Shown here piece by piece: positions 1-12,465 of a stretch of DNA of 64,000 bases. Numbering within the stretch: position 1 is the stretch's first letter; each line of letters starts with the position of its first letter. Origin of the DNA: Tamarix chinensis (taxonomy: Eukaryota; Streptophyta; Magnoliopsida; Caryophyllales; Tamaricaceae); the NCBI GenBank assembly GCA_030549775.1, contig CM060172.1, forward strand, positions 126,717,122 through 126,781,121, given 5' to 3'. The notes below the pieces were generated by a model that saw nothing but the letters and a program-made list of their open reading frames with translations, ran no database searches and was not told where the DNA came from. Made by a program: the position numbers and the translations under genes.

Positions 1-529
1 ACCACTTTTGTCGCCTTACACCACCACCTCCTCCGTATCTAGGTTTAGTCTTCAATTTTTTTATCTTTGTTTTAATTATTAGTTTATTTATGTGATCCTT
101 TTGTTACTTTTTTTTTATGGTAGGTTGTCAGAATTTTGCTCGAGAAAGTGTATCGCGTATCGCCACTAGACCTTGTTACCGCTGGCTTGTTGCCGCCACT
201 AATAGTATAGTTTTTTTTCTTATTTATAAGTAATATATACATATACTATTGTTGAGTATTATATATACAGTGTTGGTGGTAATTGTGTGTTGACGTACGT
301 GTGTGAGATAATTGTGATTGGTATATATATGTGTGTGTATTGTGATTAATTAAATTTATATTGTGAGCATGTTATTATGTTAGATTTTTTTGTACAATAT
401 ATTTATGCACGTATATACCATATTGATTAGTCTTGACCATTATTTTTAATAATATAATTTTAAGAAAATATAAATATAAATTAAATATATAAATGTAGGA
501 ATAAGATAATAAATAATTAAAATAATAAT
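1..529. other. AT-rich gene-free sequence
   Basis: No supportable gene is visible. There are TA/GT-rich stretches around 230-350. The reading frame on the minus strand at 375-560 is a low-complexity Y/I/L-rich artefact of AT-rich DNA. Confidence 0.6.
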
Positions 530-1310
530 ATATTGTTAGCTTTAAATAGTTTATTATCAAACATCAAAACAATAAGAATATTAAATTATAAGACAATAAT
601 TTTTTTTAACATTAGGTAAATTATTATTATTAAAAGAGTGGACTAATAAGATAATGAATTTATAAATTAATAAAATATTGTTGGTCTATGAAAATTTATG
701 ATTAAATAATTAAGTAAAATAATAAGATAATAAAATTTTAAAATAATAAAATAATGTTGGCCTTTGAAAATTTTAATTAAATATTTAAGTGGAATAATAA
801 GATAACAAAAACATATATTAATAAAATATTTTTGGCCATTGAAAATTTATGATTAAATAATTAAGTAAAAAAATAAGATAATAAAATTTTAAAATAATAA
901 AATATTTTTGGCCTTTGAAAATTTATAATTAAATAATTAAGTGGAATAATAAGATAATAAATATATATATTAATAAAATATTTTTAGCCTTTGAAAATTC
1001 ATGATTAAATAATTAAGTGTAATAATAATATGATAAAATTGTAAATTAATAAAATAGTATCGGCCTTTGAAAATTCATGATTAAATAATTAAGTGAAATA
1101 ATAAGATAGTAAAACTATAAAATAATAATATATTGTTGGCCTTTAAAAATGTATGGTTAAATAATTAAGTGAAGTAATAAGATAATAAAATTTTAAAATA
1201 ATAAAATATTATTGGCCTTAAATAGTATATTATTAAATAATTAAGTTGAATAATAATATAATAATACTTTAAAGTAATAAAATATTTGTTTGCCTTTGAT
1301 GATCATTATA
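530..1310. repeat. 76-bp AT-rich tandem repeat array, about nine clear units
   Basis: A recurrent GGCCTTTGAAAA-like anchor, followed by AATTTATGATTAAATAATTAAG-type sequence, starts at 683, 759, 834, 910, 986, 1062, 1138, 1214 and 1291. The spacing is therefore 75-77 bp throughout. A weaker unit is visible near 538. Units differ by scattered substitutions, so the array is old or has not been homogenised recently. It codes for nothing: all frames are short. It ends exactly where a CACTA-like coding remnant begins. Base composition is very AT-rich, and the only regular G/C islands are the GGCC anchors. Confidence 0.85.
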
Positions 1311-1700
1311 TATTTGGATTTCAATCAAACCAAGTTTGATATATTGATAATCTACTAAATGGTACTCATTGGAAAGTTGTTTGGGAAGTTAATCACTATC
1401 ATATCTTGGATCTTAACGATGATGACGATGAGCAAATCAATGTTGTTGATGGGGCTGACTCATCTACTATAGATTTGGAAGTTGAAGTAGATAACCTTGC
1501 AAACTTAACTTTTTGATGTCACGATGTCAGAAGTAATGAAGTTCAAACCAATGATGCTTCTAACAAGGTCATATCTCGTACCATAGATAATATTTCTGAT
1601 ATGGATGAGAATGCTTCAAGCTTGTATAGTGAAGAAGGTGCATGTAGTGGTGATAGTACTTGTAGTAATGACAAATTTATCTTGTTGATAATTTTTATGT
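1310..1700 (+). pseudogene. CACTA (En/Spm) TNP2-type transposase C-terminal remnant
   Basis: Translation on the plus strand gives a run with QV-YIDN followed by THWKVV and an acidic tail (DLNDDDDEQINVVDG, then further D/E/S-rich sequence up to about 1690). The order 'Q-V-x-Y-hydrophobic-D ... WKVV ... acidic tail' is the usual C-terminal end of plant CACTA TNP2 transposases. Stops interrupt the frame (a TGA in the first motif and another near 1515). The catalytic part that should lie upstream is missing; the 76-bp tandem array sits there instead. The family assignment rests on these short motifs only. Confidence 0.5.
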
Positions 1701-3240
1701 TAGATTTGTTATTCATTTTATGAATTTTATGCTTATTATACTATAATTTATCTTTGTGTGACTATTATTGAATTATCTTCATTGTTGTTTATTGGCTTGT
1801 TAAAGATTTACAGGTACAACTGATATTATAATAAGGCATCACGGTGGGATGGAGATAATGATCCCCCCCAATGTTCGTCAAGTATCCCATTTCAATGCAG
1901 GTTAGATAATATAGTTTTTGTTGTATATTAAATAAAAAAGTAATTTATATTTTATTTTACTTATTTGGTTAACTAATATGATGCATATTGCATCTCAAGC
2001 ACGTTTTAAACACTTAAAGTCAAAATCCAATAATACGAGGAGTTTAAGAAGAATGGTTATGTAAAATTCCATCTCAAGTGGTCGTCACAATTTGACATCG
2101 GTGACCCATTAGTCTTAACGGTACAATGTTTTCAAGATGTGTGGAGAATGAGATTGGGATGTTGATCTCTATATACTATGACAACTAAGATCATGTTATA
2201 AAAGATGATAGAGATAAGATTGTCCCTAGAATTGAGATAATATTTAATTATAAACATCTTTTAATTTAAAATGTTATTATTTTTTAGTTAACGAATCACA
2301 ATTTTTGTTTTGTTTGTAGAAATATTATGATTTAGATAAGTGTTAGGAGAAACCGCACTGACTATGAGTACGAGAATCCATTTATAGATCTTATCATGAC
2401 ACTTATCAAAGCAGAAAAAGTTAACTCAAAAGTTGGTATAAAAAATAACTGAAAAGAAACTGAATGATTTAAACGATGCGAATTGGAAGAAGCTTTAGGA
2501 GGTTTAGAATACTTCTAAACAAAAGGTAATCATATAATGTTATATATATATATATATCAAATTAATATGTATTAATACTAATTAAATGTTAGTATTTCTT
2601 GATCTACAGATAAAGTTGGAAAAATACGAATAATAAAGGCAAGCAATAATATCCTAACCTCCATAGCTCGTCATTGATTTCTTAGTTCAATTATACTAAG
2701 GTATTATATACCTATTTTATAATTTCATTCATTATTTATCATGTTATTCATAAATTACTATTTTTTATAATTATAGGCCAATCCTAAAACTAAGAAAATT
2801 TAGATAAGGTCAACACTTTAAGAGAGATGCATAGCAAGGAAGGGAAATAGGTGAGCGAAGATGAAGAGAAAAAATATATAAGTCTATAATTTTTTCAATG
2901 AATTAATTTAATTAGAATATTAATCTAACTAATCTAATTTTAACTTTTTGTTAGCATGAAATGGTGGAGAGGAAACAAAAGATGATAGTGGGGGCTCAAG
3001 TTTAATAAAATGAGAGTGGATGTAGGTCTAGGGATCCAATAAAACTGACAAGGTGGCAATTGCATGGGAAGTTCTTGAAAAATGCCATGACAATGATAAA
3101 TCTATTGGTAGATTGTTAAATGGTTCTTCATGTGCATCATCTTCAGCTCCACCAACACCAACACCTTCTACCAATACTAGTAATTTTCTTATTGGTAGAA
3201 TAATATTGTTATAATGTTCATAAGTATTCAAAATTTAATG
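1700..3240 (+). pseudogene. Degraded coding-like DNA, possibly the second (TNPA-like) CACTA gene
   Basis: Short codon-like stretches separated by AT-rich intron-like DNA follow the TNP2-like remnant. Examples lie near 1810-1900, 1990-2240, 2340-2520 and 3000-3200; the last ends in an S/P/T-rich stretch. Position just downstream of a TNP2 end would suit the second CACTA gene, but I see no diagnostic motif and every frame is broken. It could equally be unrelated repeat DNA. Confidence 0.25.
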
Positions 3241-5300
3241 AATTTAGTATATTAAATGCTATACAATGAGGAATATTGAGGATGATATGGGGATCATTAC
3301 TCATTAGGTAGGTTGTAATATGTATTTTACAATTCATCATTTTGTTTCTTCCTTTCTTTTTCTTGTTTTTTATTCCAATTTTCTCTCTCTACTCTATCTT
3401 CCTCTTCTTACTCTTTCATATATCACTCCCTCCATTTTCTCACCATCTCTTTCTTCTTCCTTTCCCTCTCATTCTACTATGCATCTAATCTCCTAGAATT
3501 AAGCATTGTAGGCCTTAGCCTTTCATTATCACGCACAAATGTATGTGCTTCTTCCTCCAATGTATATATAATCACAGTATATATCATAGAGTGAAATATT
3601 ATTCACTAACTCCACAAACAACCCTTATTATTTGTTCCATGCTCATAATTTGGATTTTAGGACCATATACATTTTGCTCATTAGTACAACCACCTAAATC
3701 AATAAGCATCTCCATAATCTTTCAACACCCTTCACCCTAATGTCATGGACACCATCCTTGTAATGGATGATCAACCATTTGCTTCCTATGGCACTCAATC
3801 TATAATTGTCCCCTACAACCATCAACCATTTTCAGCATAAAAATGAAGACCAATATTACAAACAACCACATGTTATTTAGCTAAAAACAACCAACACAAA
3901 CCTAAACAAGTAAAAAAAAAAATATCGTATCACTCATTCTAGGGTCATCTAGTCCACATTCTGCAAAAGAAATAGAACCATGTGCCCTTTAAAACCACTA
4001 CTCTGCATATATTAAACAAAGCACTAGCATAAATCATAAAAAAGGAGGTAGTGGACTTAAATTTTTTTTTAAATATAAACCCTAAGTTTTAGATAAAATA
4101 AAGTCAATATTGTATTTTTATATGTATTTTGTCAATTACACCCACCAAATTACAATTATCAATGACAAACTTTAAATACTCACTATTATTAGTCCATATT
4201 CAAGTAAATACACAATTTTTTAGAACGAAAAACACAAAATTTTAAAGTAGAGAAAATCTTCAAGAAAATAAAGAAATTGCCACCATCATACCTTACAAGC
4301 GCTTGCTTTTTCCAACTTCATACCTCACCAACAAAGTTAGAAATAGCACTAGAGAAGACAGAGAAGTTGTTGTTGAATTTGTTTTGTGTAAATGACTTGC
4401 AGATTAATGATGAAATCGAAGAAAATGGTTAGGGTTTTTTGTCAAAAGTTGAATACAATGAAGGAGAGGGAGAGAAAGTCAAAATGAGAAAGGGAAAAAT
4501 AGAAATGTATAGATTTTATTTCAAATGAGTGAGGTTATTTTTTTTATGTAATTAATTTGTTTTGAATTTTTCCCCCTAAAAATATGTAAAGGAGATAAAG
4601 GTTGATTTAACAGAGTAAGGGCAAATAAAAAATTTTGAATAAAATTTGACATTGTTATCCCTTTGAACTAATGAAGGGTTACCTAGTGCGTAACCCTCAA
4701 AATTCATAATTGTTTAGTGAACTTTAAGAAACTGAAGATTGTTTTGTATTTTTTTTTTGCCTAAACACAAGGTTGTTTAAAGTATTTTTCCTATTATTCT
4801 CAATTTAATAAAATTAAAATATATTTATAAATAATTGATATTAATAATATTTGTATGCATAATTATGATTAAATTATTTATAATAATAATAATGATCAAT
4901 ATCATAATAATTAGATTAACACTTGTTCATATTAGATTTGTAGCACACCAAAATCTATTACTAAAAAAGTTTGTTTTGTGGAAGCATTAAAAATAAAATA
5001 ATAGGTGTTCCGATGTATCCAACGTAGAAAATATATATTTCCTATACCCAATATGTACCAAGTGCAAAGCTATAAAGTAACCCGTACTTAAAAATTAAGT
5101 ATGGAAAACACTTGATCCTACAACAATATAAGATTATGAAATAGAGAGAAGAGAAAAGATGCAATAGAAAATATGGGATTTAAAGTCTAGAGAGAGATAG
5201 GGATATCTGGATAACCAAATGATAATACTAAGAAAGGTCAACGTGATATAGTCACATGGAGTGATGACAAGACATAAATAAAGACAACGAGCATAAAAGA
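3241..5300. other. Gene-free AT-rich intergenic DNA
   Basis: No supportable coding region. A CT-rich stretch lies at about 3345-3480. The rest is AT-rich with homopolymer runs. No repeat boundary could be fixed by eye. Confidence 0.6.
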
Positions 5301-5306
5301 AACAAT

Positions 5307-7188
5307 TGTAAAGCCCTTGCTAAAACCGTAATTCACAACTGTGCCACAACTCTCTTTAGAAGGCTCCTCAATTAAACAAATCTAATGTGTTGTCCCAATA
5401 TATTATTATAAATACTATATCTATAAATCAAAACTTAACTCCAACATTTCACACATAAAATACCGCTCATACCCCTAAGGTTTTCTTAGCCCATTTTAAG
5501 TCATTTTCACATAATATTAATACTTGTATTACTTATAATTACCCCAAATTGAATACTCACCACACTTAAAGTATTGAAACCCAAATAACATTTATATAAC
5601 TTTGAATTCTCATAATTAACCCAAAATGATAATTTTACCCTTATTTTTTCTAAATACCTCAAAATATCTTATTAACCTAACTTGGTCCACGCTCAATCAA
5701 ACCATGTCATATTATTTATCAAAATTTATGTAAGAACCTTCATGAATACATCATAATACTTATTTTACACCAAAAACCCCCAAATTCCTATTTTCACCAA
5801 TTTTAACAAAATTCACATATGACATCCTACATACTATAAGGCACACATATATATATATAATTTTCTAAAATTAAATCAACCCAAAAGCCACCAAATCCAT
5901 AAGGTTGAAACACACATAATCTTGAAAATACCATCGTCAAGTCTCAACATAATACATCTTCCAAAATACTTAACTCAAGATATAACATTTATTAGCATGT
6001 TTAACAAGATAATAAGAATAGCATCTCATGCATGAAACTTCAAAATGAGACCTATCATGGCTTAAGAATGAAATTTAACCATAAACATATGAATCACATA
6101 CTTATTATGAAATCACAATAATATGTAATATGAACCTATACATTTCTAAAGCATGGTTTACAAGTAAGCCATGATAATATGACAATTTTCATGAAAACTT
6201 ACATAAAAGTTATAACCTTAAACTAGAGATATGTATCCTTACCAAAGGCTACATCGGTCTCTTAGAAACTATAATATCCTAATCATCACCTTATTCCAAA
6301 ACCTTGATCACCTAACAAGAAAGAAAAAAAATAAAAACTATAGGGAAAGCTCGGAGGAAAGACAAAGAAGGTTGTATGGTGGTGTTAAGCTAAAATGGAT
6401 TTGAGAAAGGAGGTTAAGAAAGGGAGGGTTATTTGCATGAACAAGGCACAATGACATGTAATTTTGTGTGATATTTGCATGCAACTAAGGGTGGCTCAAT
6501 GTGAGATTTAAATGTAGGTTATTAGGGTTAAACATGAGGAGTTCATTCAAGGAATGGATATTTATGTTAGGAATTGAAATTGGATGGTGTGTGGTGGTGT
6601 TGGGAGGTCATGTCGGTGGGTAGGTAAATGCATGAGTTGATGTCAAAGGTGGTTGTGGTGCAATATGAAGTGTTAGCAAACAAAGAGGGCGACAATATGA
6701 GGGACTAACAATGGTGGTTTGTAACTATGAAAGGCAAGGCTAGAAAGCATAGTTTAGTTATAGAAAAAAATGGCAAACTAAAGGCAGAATGTGGTAGAAC
6801 AAGGAGGTTAGTTTGGCATAGAACAATTATAGAAAAGATATGGGGTAAGGAGTATATGTGTGCATCTAGTAGTTGTATGAAAACAAAAGAAAGCATGAGG
6901 GGTATGATAGGGAGATTTGATGCAAAGGGATGATGTGAAAAGATGTAGAACATAGGGTGAGGTTGAGTGTTTAGCACTTAAATGAGGAGTGGTGAGGTGA
7001 GAGATTATCGTTTCATGTTTAGTTAGTTATAGTTAAGATTTAGTTTGGATAACCAATCTAGGGAAAAAAATATTTGGTTAGTAAGGGGAGAAGTTAAGCT
7101 AAGATAATTAAGCTAAGGTTAAGGGTTAGGCAATTATTAAAGATAAAAAAACCCAAAAATTAAAGTTAGCAAGTTTTGGGGTGTTACA
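5307..7188 (+). mobile_element. Possible old solo LTR (TGTAAAGC...GTGTTACA)
   Basis: The block begins TGTAAAGCCC and ends GGGGTGTTACA, which fit plant LTR termini (TG...CA). Inside, a C-rich left part is followed near 6235 by a phrase resembling the ACACCGGTC region of the family A LTRs and then by a G-rich part (about 6340-6960). The pentamer ACAAT lies just before the start (5302-5306) and again at 7186-7190, but the second copy overlaps the terminal CA, so a clean target-site duplication is not shown. Reading frames here (for example 6705-6977) look like composition artefacts. Confidence 0.35.
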
Positions 7189-8860
7189 ATATCATATCAG
7201 ATTAGTAAAAGCAAGTTGAAGAAAAGAGAGCCTTTTTCACCTTTATTCTTCTTGTTATTTATTATTCCATCCATTCTAAAAATAAAATAATAGTAGTTTA
7301 CACACTTATTAAGAAGTTAATAAAATTAACCTTAATATTATGCTTATATATTTCATTGAAAAATAATAAAGTAATTGATGTATTGATAATAAACGAGAAA
7401 AAATAATGGTAAAAGTGAAAGTTAGTCATTGACTTTTCTATAATAAAATTATTTTTAGAACAAAAAGTGAATGCTAGAATGACTTATTTTTCAAAATGGA
7501 TGGATTTTTTTTGTTGCAAAAGATTTAATATATTGGTAGAATAGATATAGTTTGATTATATTATTAGTTTTTCATCCCCCAAACAAATTTTAAAATTCTC
7601 TTTATGTAATTATATAACCCATAATCTATATATATATATATATATATAAGGTTAAATCATGGTCATACCAAATATTTTGTTTGTGTTGATTCACTATATG
7701 ATGTTATCATAAAATTTATACAAAAATGTATTGAACAATAGTTGAATTTGGAAAAAAAATAATCCAATTTAGTTCGCTCAACTTAACTCATTTTGATTAT
7801 TTAGTAGTCTCAACAATCCAACTAAAACATTGATATTATGCCTTATAGTAAGCTAGCTTAAACAAGATGGGCTTGATTCAATATAGCTCATTTGTATTCT
7901 TTCAATTTATTCAAATTTAGCAAAGTATTTTGTTACTAAATCACAATTTTTCAACTCCATTAAAAAACCAATTTTTACATTCTAAGTATAGTAAAATAAT
8001 GAACAAAAACAACCATTTTCCTAAATAAAGACTTAATAACACTTCCTAAAAGAAAGAGGAAAATATAAGGGATAAAAAAATTGCAAGAAAAGGAATCAAA
8101 ATACTAATTATTTGAGAAAAGTTGTGTGAACTCTAGCCTAAAATGGCAACATAAATACTAGGGTTCTATTTGGTAAGGATGGTCAAGATATATTTAAGCA
8201 TTTTGATGTATATTAGAGGTTTAATTAATATAAACCTCTAATTTTAGAGTTTGGTAATAAAATTTTTGTAGTATTAGTTTGAGATGGAAGGAAAAAAACA
8301 TTTATAAAAGACCTTAAGATAGACTCATTTGCAATAGATTATTTGAACTTAAATTTTAGGAGCTATTTATTCTTTCAATCAATTAATAACTATCATTATT
8401 AACATTATTACCAATTATCTTATATAAATAACTAATATTATTAGTTATTCAAACTAGGTAATGTAATATGGTATCAATTAATTGTTAATATAATATCCTA
8501 TTTATTATTAGCTACCCATTAATTGTTAAATGGGGACTTTGAGCATCCATATTGATGTTAAAATGTCAACCCAGTCTCAAATTTGGAGTGCCTTAAATTT
8601 GAGATAAACTAATGCAACGTTCTCAAATTTTAGACAAAAGTTGGCTTATCTCAATTAAATGGGACAAACCCAGTTGGAATAGCAGGGAAGAAAAGTTGTA
8701 AGATTATATGGATAAGGAAGAGTGGTTGGGTGGTGAGTGACATTGAAACACTCCATTACACGTGTGCACTCCACGCGCCTAATGTGTTACCTTTTTTTCA
8801 TGCCCAAGCTCATCTTTTTCATTCTTTTTGGCTTGTTTGTAGATACACATAACACTTCTT
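7189..8860. other. Gene-free AT-rich DNA with a TA microsatellite
   Basis: No coding region supported. A TA dinucleotide run lies at about 7626-7648. The remainder is low-GC sequence with no recognised element. Confidence 0.6.
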
Positions 8861-8865
8861 AGTCA

Positions 8866-9635
8866 AAAATGAGAAAGGACATTACTGGGACTCGGGGATA
8901 TTGCTCATGTAGCTCTCCAACAACCAAACTTGTCACGTATTATTCAGCATGGAAAGTTCTCTATTTCAACAGCTTATGATATAATTAGACTCTACCATGA
9001 CAGAGTCCCTTAGTTCTCCTTTGTGTGGAATAAATACTCCCCTAAAATACATTCTTTCATTTTATGGCTTGTTGTCTTGGGTCGTCTCCAAACTCGAGAT
9101 AAACTTCAAGCCTATAGCATGCAAATTGAAACCACTTGTATGCTTTGCAATGATGCAACTGATAGTCTTTCTCACCTATTCTTCAACTGCAACTTTGCTA
9201 GATCTGTTTGGCTGCCCCTTTTGATCAAACTAGGATGTCACCAATAGATTACTTATTGGCAAGATATTGCTCACCAGGCAATTACAGGAGGAAGGGGCCC
9301 AAAATTTAGAAAACAATTCATTCGTACCTTAGTTGCTGCCACCATTTATCACATATGGAAGGAGAGAAACAGAAGAATCTTCAGAAATGAATCACAAGAT
9401 CCTGCCTCCATCCAGAAACAAACCATAGCAGATTTGGCTGGAAGGATGAATAGATTCTAACATTACAGATCCTTTACTCGTTTGATGGAATGTATAGATA
9501 ATCTAAACTAGAAGCTTTCTACCTTGTTTAGTTCTTTTGCCTTTATGTCTTCTCTTGCCTTGTTTTGAGACCTATTTGTATATTCCTATCTTTTCATTCT
9601 TAATAAAAATGCATACATTTTACCAAAAAAAAAAG
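8866..9635 (+). mobile_element. 5'-truncated LINE: reverse-transcriptase zinc-binding (zf-RVT) end and 3' tail
   Basis: The plus-strand translation gives GKFSISTAYD near 8950-8980, then W-KYSPKIHSFILWLVV-GRLQTRDKL, a CMLC pair and SHLFFNC. This is the zf-RVT domain found at the C-terminus of plant LINE ORF2 (C-x2-C...H-x4-C type with 'FILW' and 'L-TRD-L'). Sequence up to about 9510 includes HIWKERNRRIF, also typical of the domain. Stops (TAG near 9010, TAG at about 9246 and later) make it non-functional. Everything upstream (endonuclease, reverse transcriptase) is absent, as in 5'-truncated LINE insertions. The element ends in a short A-run at about 9626-9635, only about 25 bp before the family A solo LTR. 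Confidence 0.8.
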
Positions 9636-9657
9636 AGAAATGGCTTTTTCTTTTTCT

Positions 9658-9662
9658 AAATA
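9658..9662. repeat. Target-site duplication AAATA, left copy
   Basis: AAATA directly precedes the TG of the solo LTR and is repeated exactly at 13969-13973 after its terminal CA. Confidence 0.9.
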
Positions 9663-10386
9663 TGTAACACCCCAAAATTCACTACTTTTTTTTTAGGGAG
9701 TAATTAAAATAGAAATACTTAAAACGTGTGAAATCTGGGGATATTACCGCCACACCTAGTACCAGACCGGTTTACTCCTACCGTTCCAATACTAAGTGCT
9801 AAGGCTAAGAAAACAACTCGTAAAAATTGATAATAGTTCAAATTCATAAATACGAAAATTAAACACGCACAAGTCCTTATTCAATCCAAACTACGAGAGT
9901 TAGTTTTTCAGGGAAGAGAGAGATAACTCCGAACATAAATTTATTTGGAAGTGCTTAACATAAATTAAGGAAATAGGAAGGAAAATCTCAATGGAAGTCC
10001 GGCCACGCCACTCTGATACGGATTCAGCCCAATCATCATTCGACCCCACCTGATGACCCATGGATATCAATCGCATCAAAGTAAACATCTCCTACCTGCA
10101 CCAAGTCAGTTGGGCCTTCTACTCGTGGGAATGAGCAGCACCCATGAAACGGGTGATCAGTACGCTACGTACTGAGTAAGGTAATCGAGCACTAAGGCCA
10201 ACACATAAACACATAATCCATATAAAATAATAAAAGGCATAATCCAACATAACAACATAAAGGCATATGAACAATTCAAGTAAAAGTACAAAGGCCCAAT
10301 AATCCAGATTAATTTCTTAATTAATCTTTTATCAAAAGTCGATACACACCATGCCTTTTTCAAATCCATGTAAATACAGGAACACC

Positions 10387-10730
10387 CCACTATTATTGCC
10401 GGTGGGCCGGTCACTTGCGGGACAAAGTCTACACCACTATTATTTGCCGGTGGATCGGTCACTTGCGGGACAAAGTCCACACCACTATTTCTGACCGGTG
10501 GATCGGTCTGGTTCCTGCTCACATGGTGTTCCACTATAAGTAATTAGTATCTTTTAAATGTTTTGGCAACTATGATTTATTTTTGTTAAGCTCGAGTCAC
10601 CCCACTATTATTGCCGGTGGGCCGGTCACTTGCGGGACAAAGTCCACACCACTATTATTCGCCGGTGGATCGGTCACTTGCGGGACAAAGTCCACACCAC
10701 TATTTCTGACCGGTGGATCGGTCTGGACCC
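10387..10730 (+). repeat. ~48-bp minisatellite in two blocks (family A copy 1)
   Basis: Units begin CCACTATTATT, then GCCGGTGGRYCGGTC, then CACTTGCGGGACAAAGTC. Starts are at 10387, 10434 and 10482 (block 1) and 10602, 10649 and 10697 (block 2). Within-block spacing is 47-48 bp and the two blocks are 215 bp apart. Each block ends with a variant unit (ACTATTTCTGACCGGTGG). The frame at 10157-10534 on the minus strand is produced by these repeats and is not a gene. Confidence 0.9.
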
Positions 10731-10959
10731 GACTCAACAATCTTCCACTTTAAATGATTAATGTCTTAAGTATTTTATTCAAAACTTATGCCCAACTATG
10801 CATGACTAACTTTATGCAAAACCCCAGCTTTAATGCAAACCCTAGCTCTCATGAAAACCCTAGCTCCATGTAAACTACACTTCTATGCAACCCTGACTCC
10901 CATGCAAACCCTAGCTCCATGTAAGTCACCCTTCCATGCAAACCCTAACTCCCATGCAA

Positions 10960-11370
10960 CACACCACACCTCCATGCAACCTAATACTACCATGCAACGT
11001 ACCATCTTTCCATGCAACCCTAATATTATCATGCAGCGTACCACCTTTCCATGCAACCCTAATAATGTCATGCAACATACCACCTTTCCATGCAACCCTA
11101 ATATTGCCATGCAACGTACCACCTTTCGATACAACCCTAATATTGCCATGCAACGTACCACCTTTCCATGCAACCCTAATATTGCCATGCAATGTACCAC
11201 CTTTCTATACAACCCTAATATTATCATGCAACGTACCACCTTTCCATGCAACCCTAATATTGCCATGCAACGTACCACCTTTCCACGTACCACCTTTCCA
11301 TGCAACCCTAATATTGCCATGCAACGTACCACCTTTCCATGCAACCCTAATATTGCCATGCAATATTAAT
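10960..11370. repeat. 39-bp minisatellite with CCATGCA and CCCTAA motifs
   Basis: The unit reads roughly ACCACCTTTCCATGCAACCC then TAATATTGCCATGCAACGT. Starts are seen at about 11001, 11040, 11079, 11118, 11157, 11196, 11235 and 11274, with a short partial duplication near 11289. Spacing is exactly 39 bp, a multiple of three, which creates long repetitive open frames on both strands (for example 10833-11369 plus and 10883-11359 minus). These are artefacts. Flanking DNA (10810-10960) carries looser CATGCAAACCCTA copies. Confidence 0.92.
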
Positions 11371-11826
11371 AACACCGTGCAAACCCTAACATGCATGTCT
11401 TAAGGCCAAATCACATATTATCACATATAAATAAAACCCATGCCATATAACAAACCAAGATCATACGTGGACTCCACATCACATCGTATATAACATAAAT
11501 AATAATGATAGACATATGATACATAGCATGCGAATCACATAATGCAAATAAGCACACAAAAAGGCCTTAGCACCCCTTACCTAATACGACACCGGTCTTG
11601 GTGCACGCTCCTATTCCTCTTGAGGGATTAGACTAGGTTCACCTATTAAATGAGAGTATACTAGAATTAGGCTCCCTTATAAAGTTTTATTATTCTCTAA
11701 ATTATTCTAAGATTTTGTTTTTAATTAAACCAATACTACACAATAATTAATTATACAAAATATTATTTAAAAATACAAATAAATTATTGTTTTCATTCGA
11801 AAGGGTGGTGATACAAGGGTTTCTAC

Positions 11827-12400
11827 CCTTCACCAAAATAGTAATAATAATAATAATAGTAATAATAGTAATAATAATAATAATAATAAAACATTATTAA
11901 TAACACTCTTATTAGTAGAATATTAATATTAATAATACCAAAATTCTTAAAATTACAAGGTGGATTTCAAAATCAATCCATTTAATAATAACACTATTCA
12001 AAAATGTAGTAATGATATTAATATTATATATAATTATAATATAAAGTTAATAAAGATAATAATAATAATAATATAATTAGAAAAAATGTTAAAAATGTTA
12101 ATAATAGTTGTAAAAAGAAAATGTGCGAGACTTAGTTAAAATTTTAGGTTTATAATCCTCCTGAAATAATTACAATATTAACTAAATAATTACACTAATA
12201 ATAATATTATTAATATTATTATTAATAATAACATTAAACATGTAAAAATTTAATTAAATAAGTAAAGGCCGAGATGAATAATATATCTTACTCAATAATA
12301 CTCCCAGACCTGTCAACAAAATTTAGAAATTAAAATACAGTCAATATTACTAATAATAATAATTATAATAATAATAATAAAAGTTGAATTAATACTAAAA
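11827..12400. repeat. TAA-rich trinucleotide zone of family A copy 1
   Basis: Interrupted (AAT/TAG)n runs occur at about 11839-11890, with further AAT-rich clusters to 12400. The position corresponds to much larger trinucleotide expansions in copies 2 and 3. Confidence 0.8.
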
Positions 12401-12465
12401 TTTTGGCTAAAATTAGAATAATTATAAATAAATCGAAACTAAGTACTTAAAATGTCTATGACATC

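Noticed and set aside
8530..8690. GAGCATCCAT phrase like a Harbinger terminus
   Set aside because: No matching inverted repeat or TTA/TAA duplication found at the other side.
10387..10730. Regularly spaced repeats resembling a CRISPR array
   Set aside because: Units are contiguous with no unique spacers, and the sequence is clearly plant nuclear.
11000..11370. Interstitial telomere sequence
   Set aside because: CCCTAA appears only once per 39-bp unit, not as tandem CCCTAAA.
10833..11403. Long open frames on both strands (up to 178 codons)
   Set aside because: They are produced by a 39-bp tandem repeat whose period is a multiple of three; both strands and several frames are open at once.
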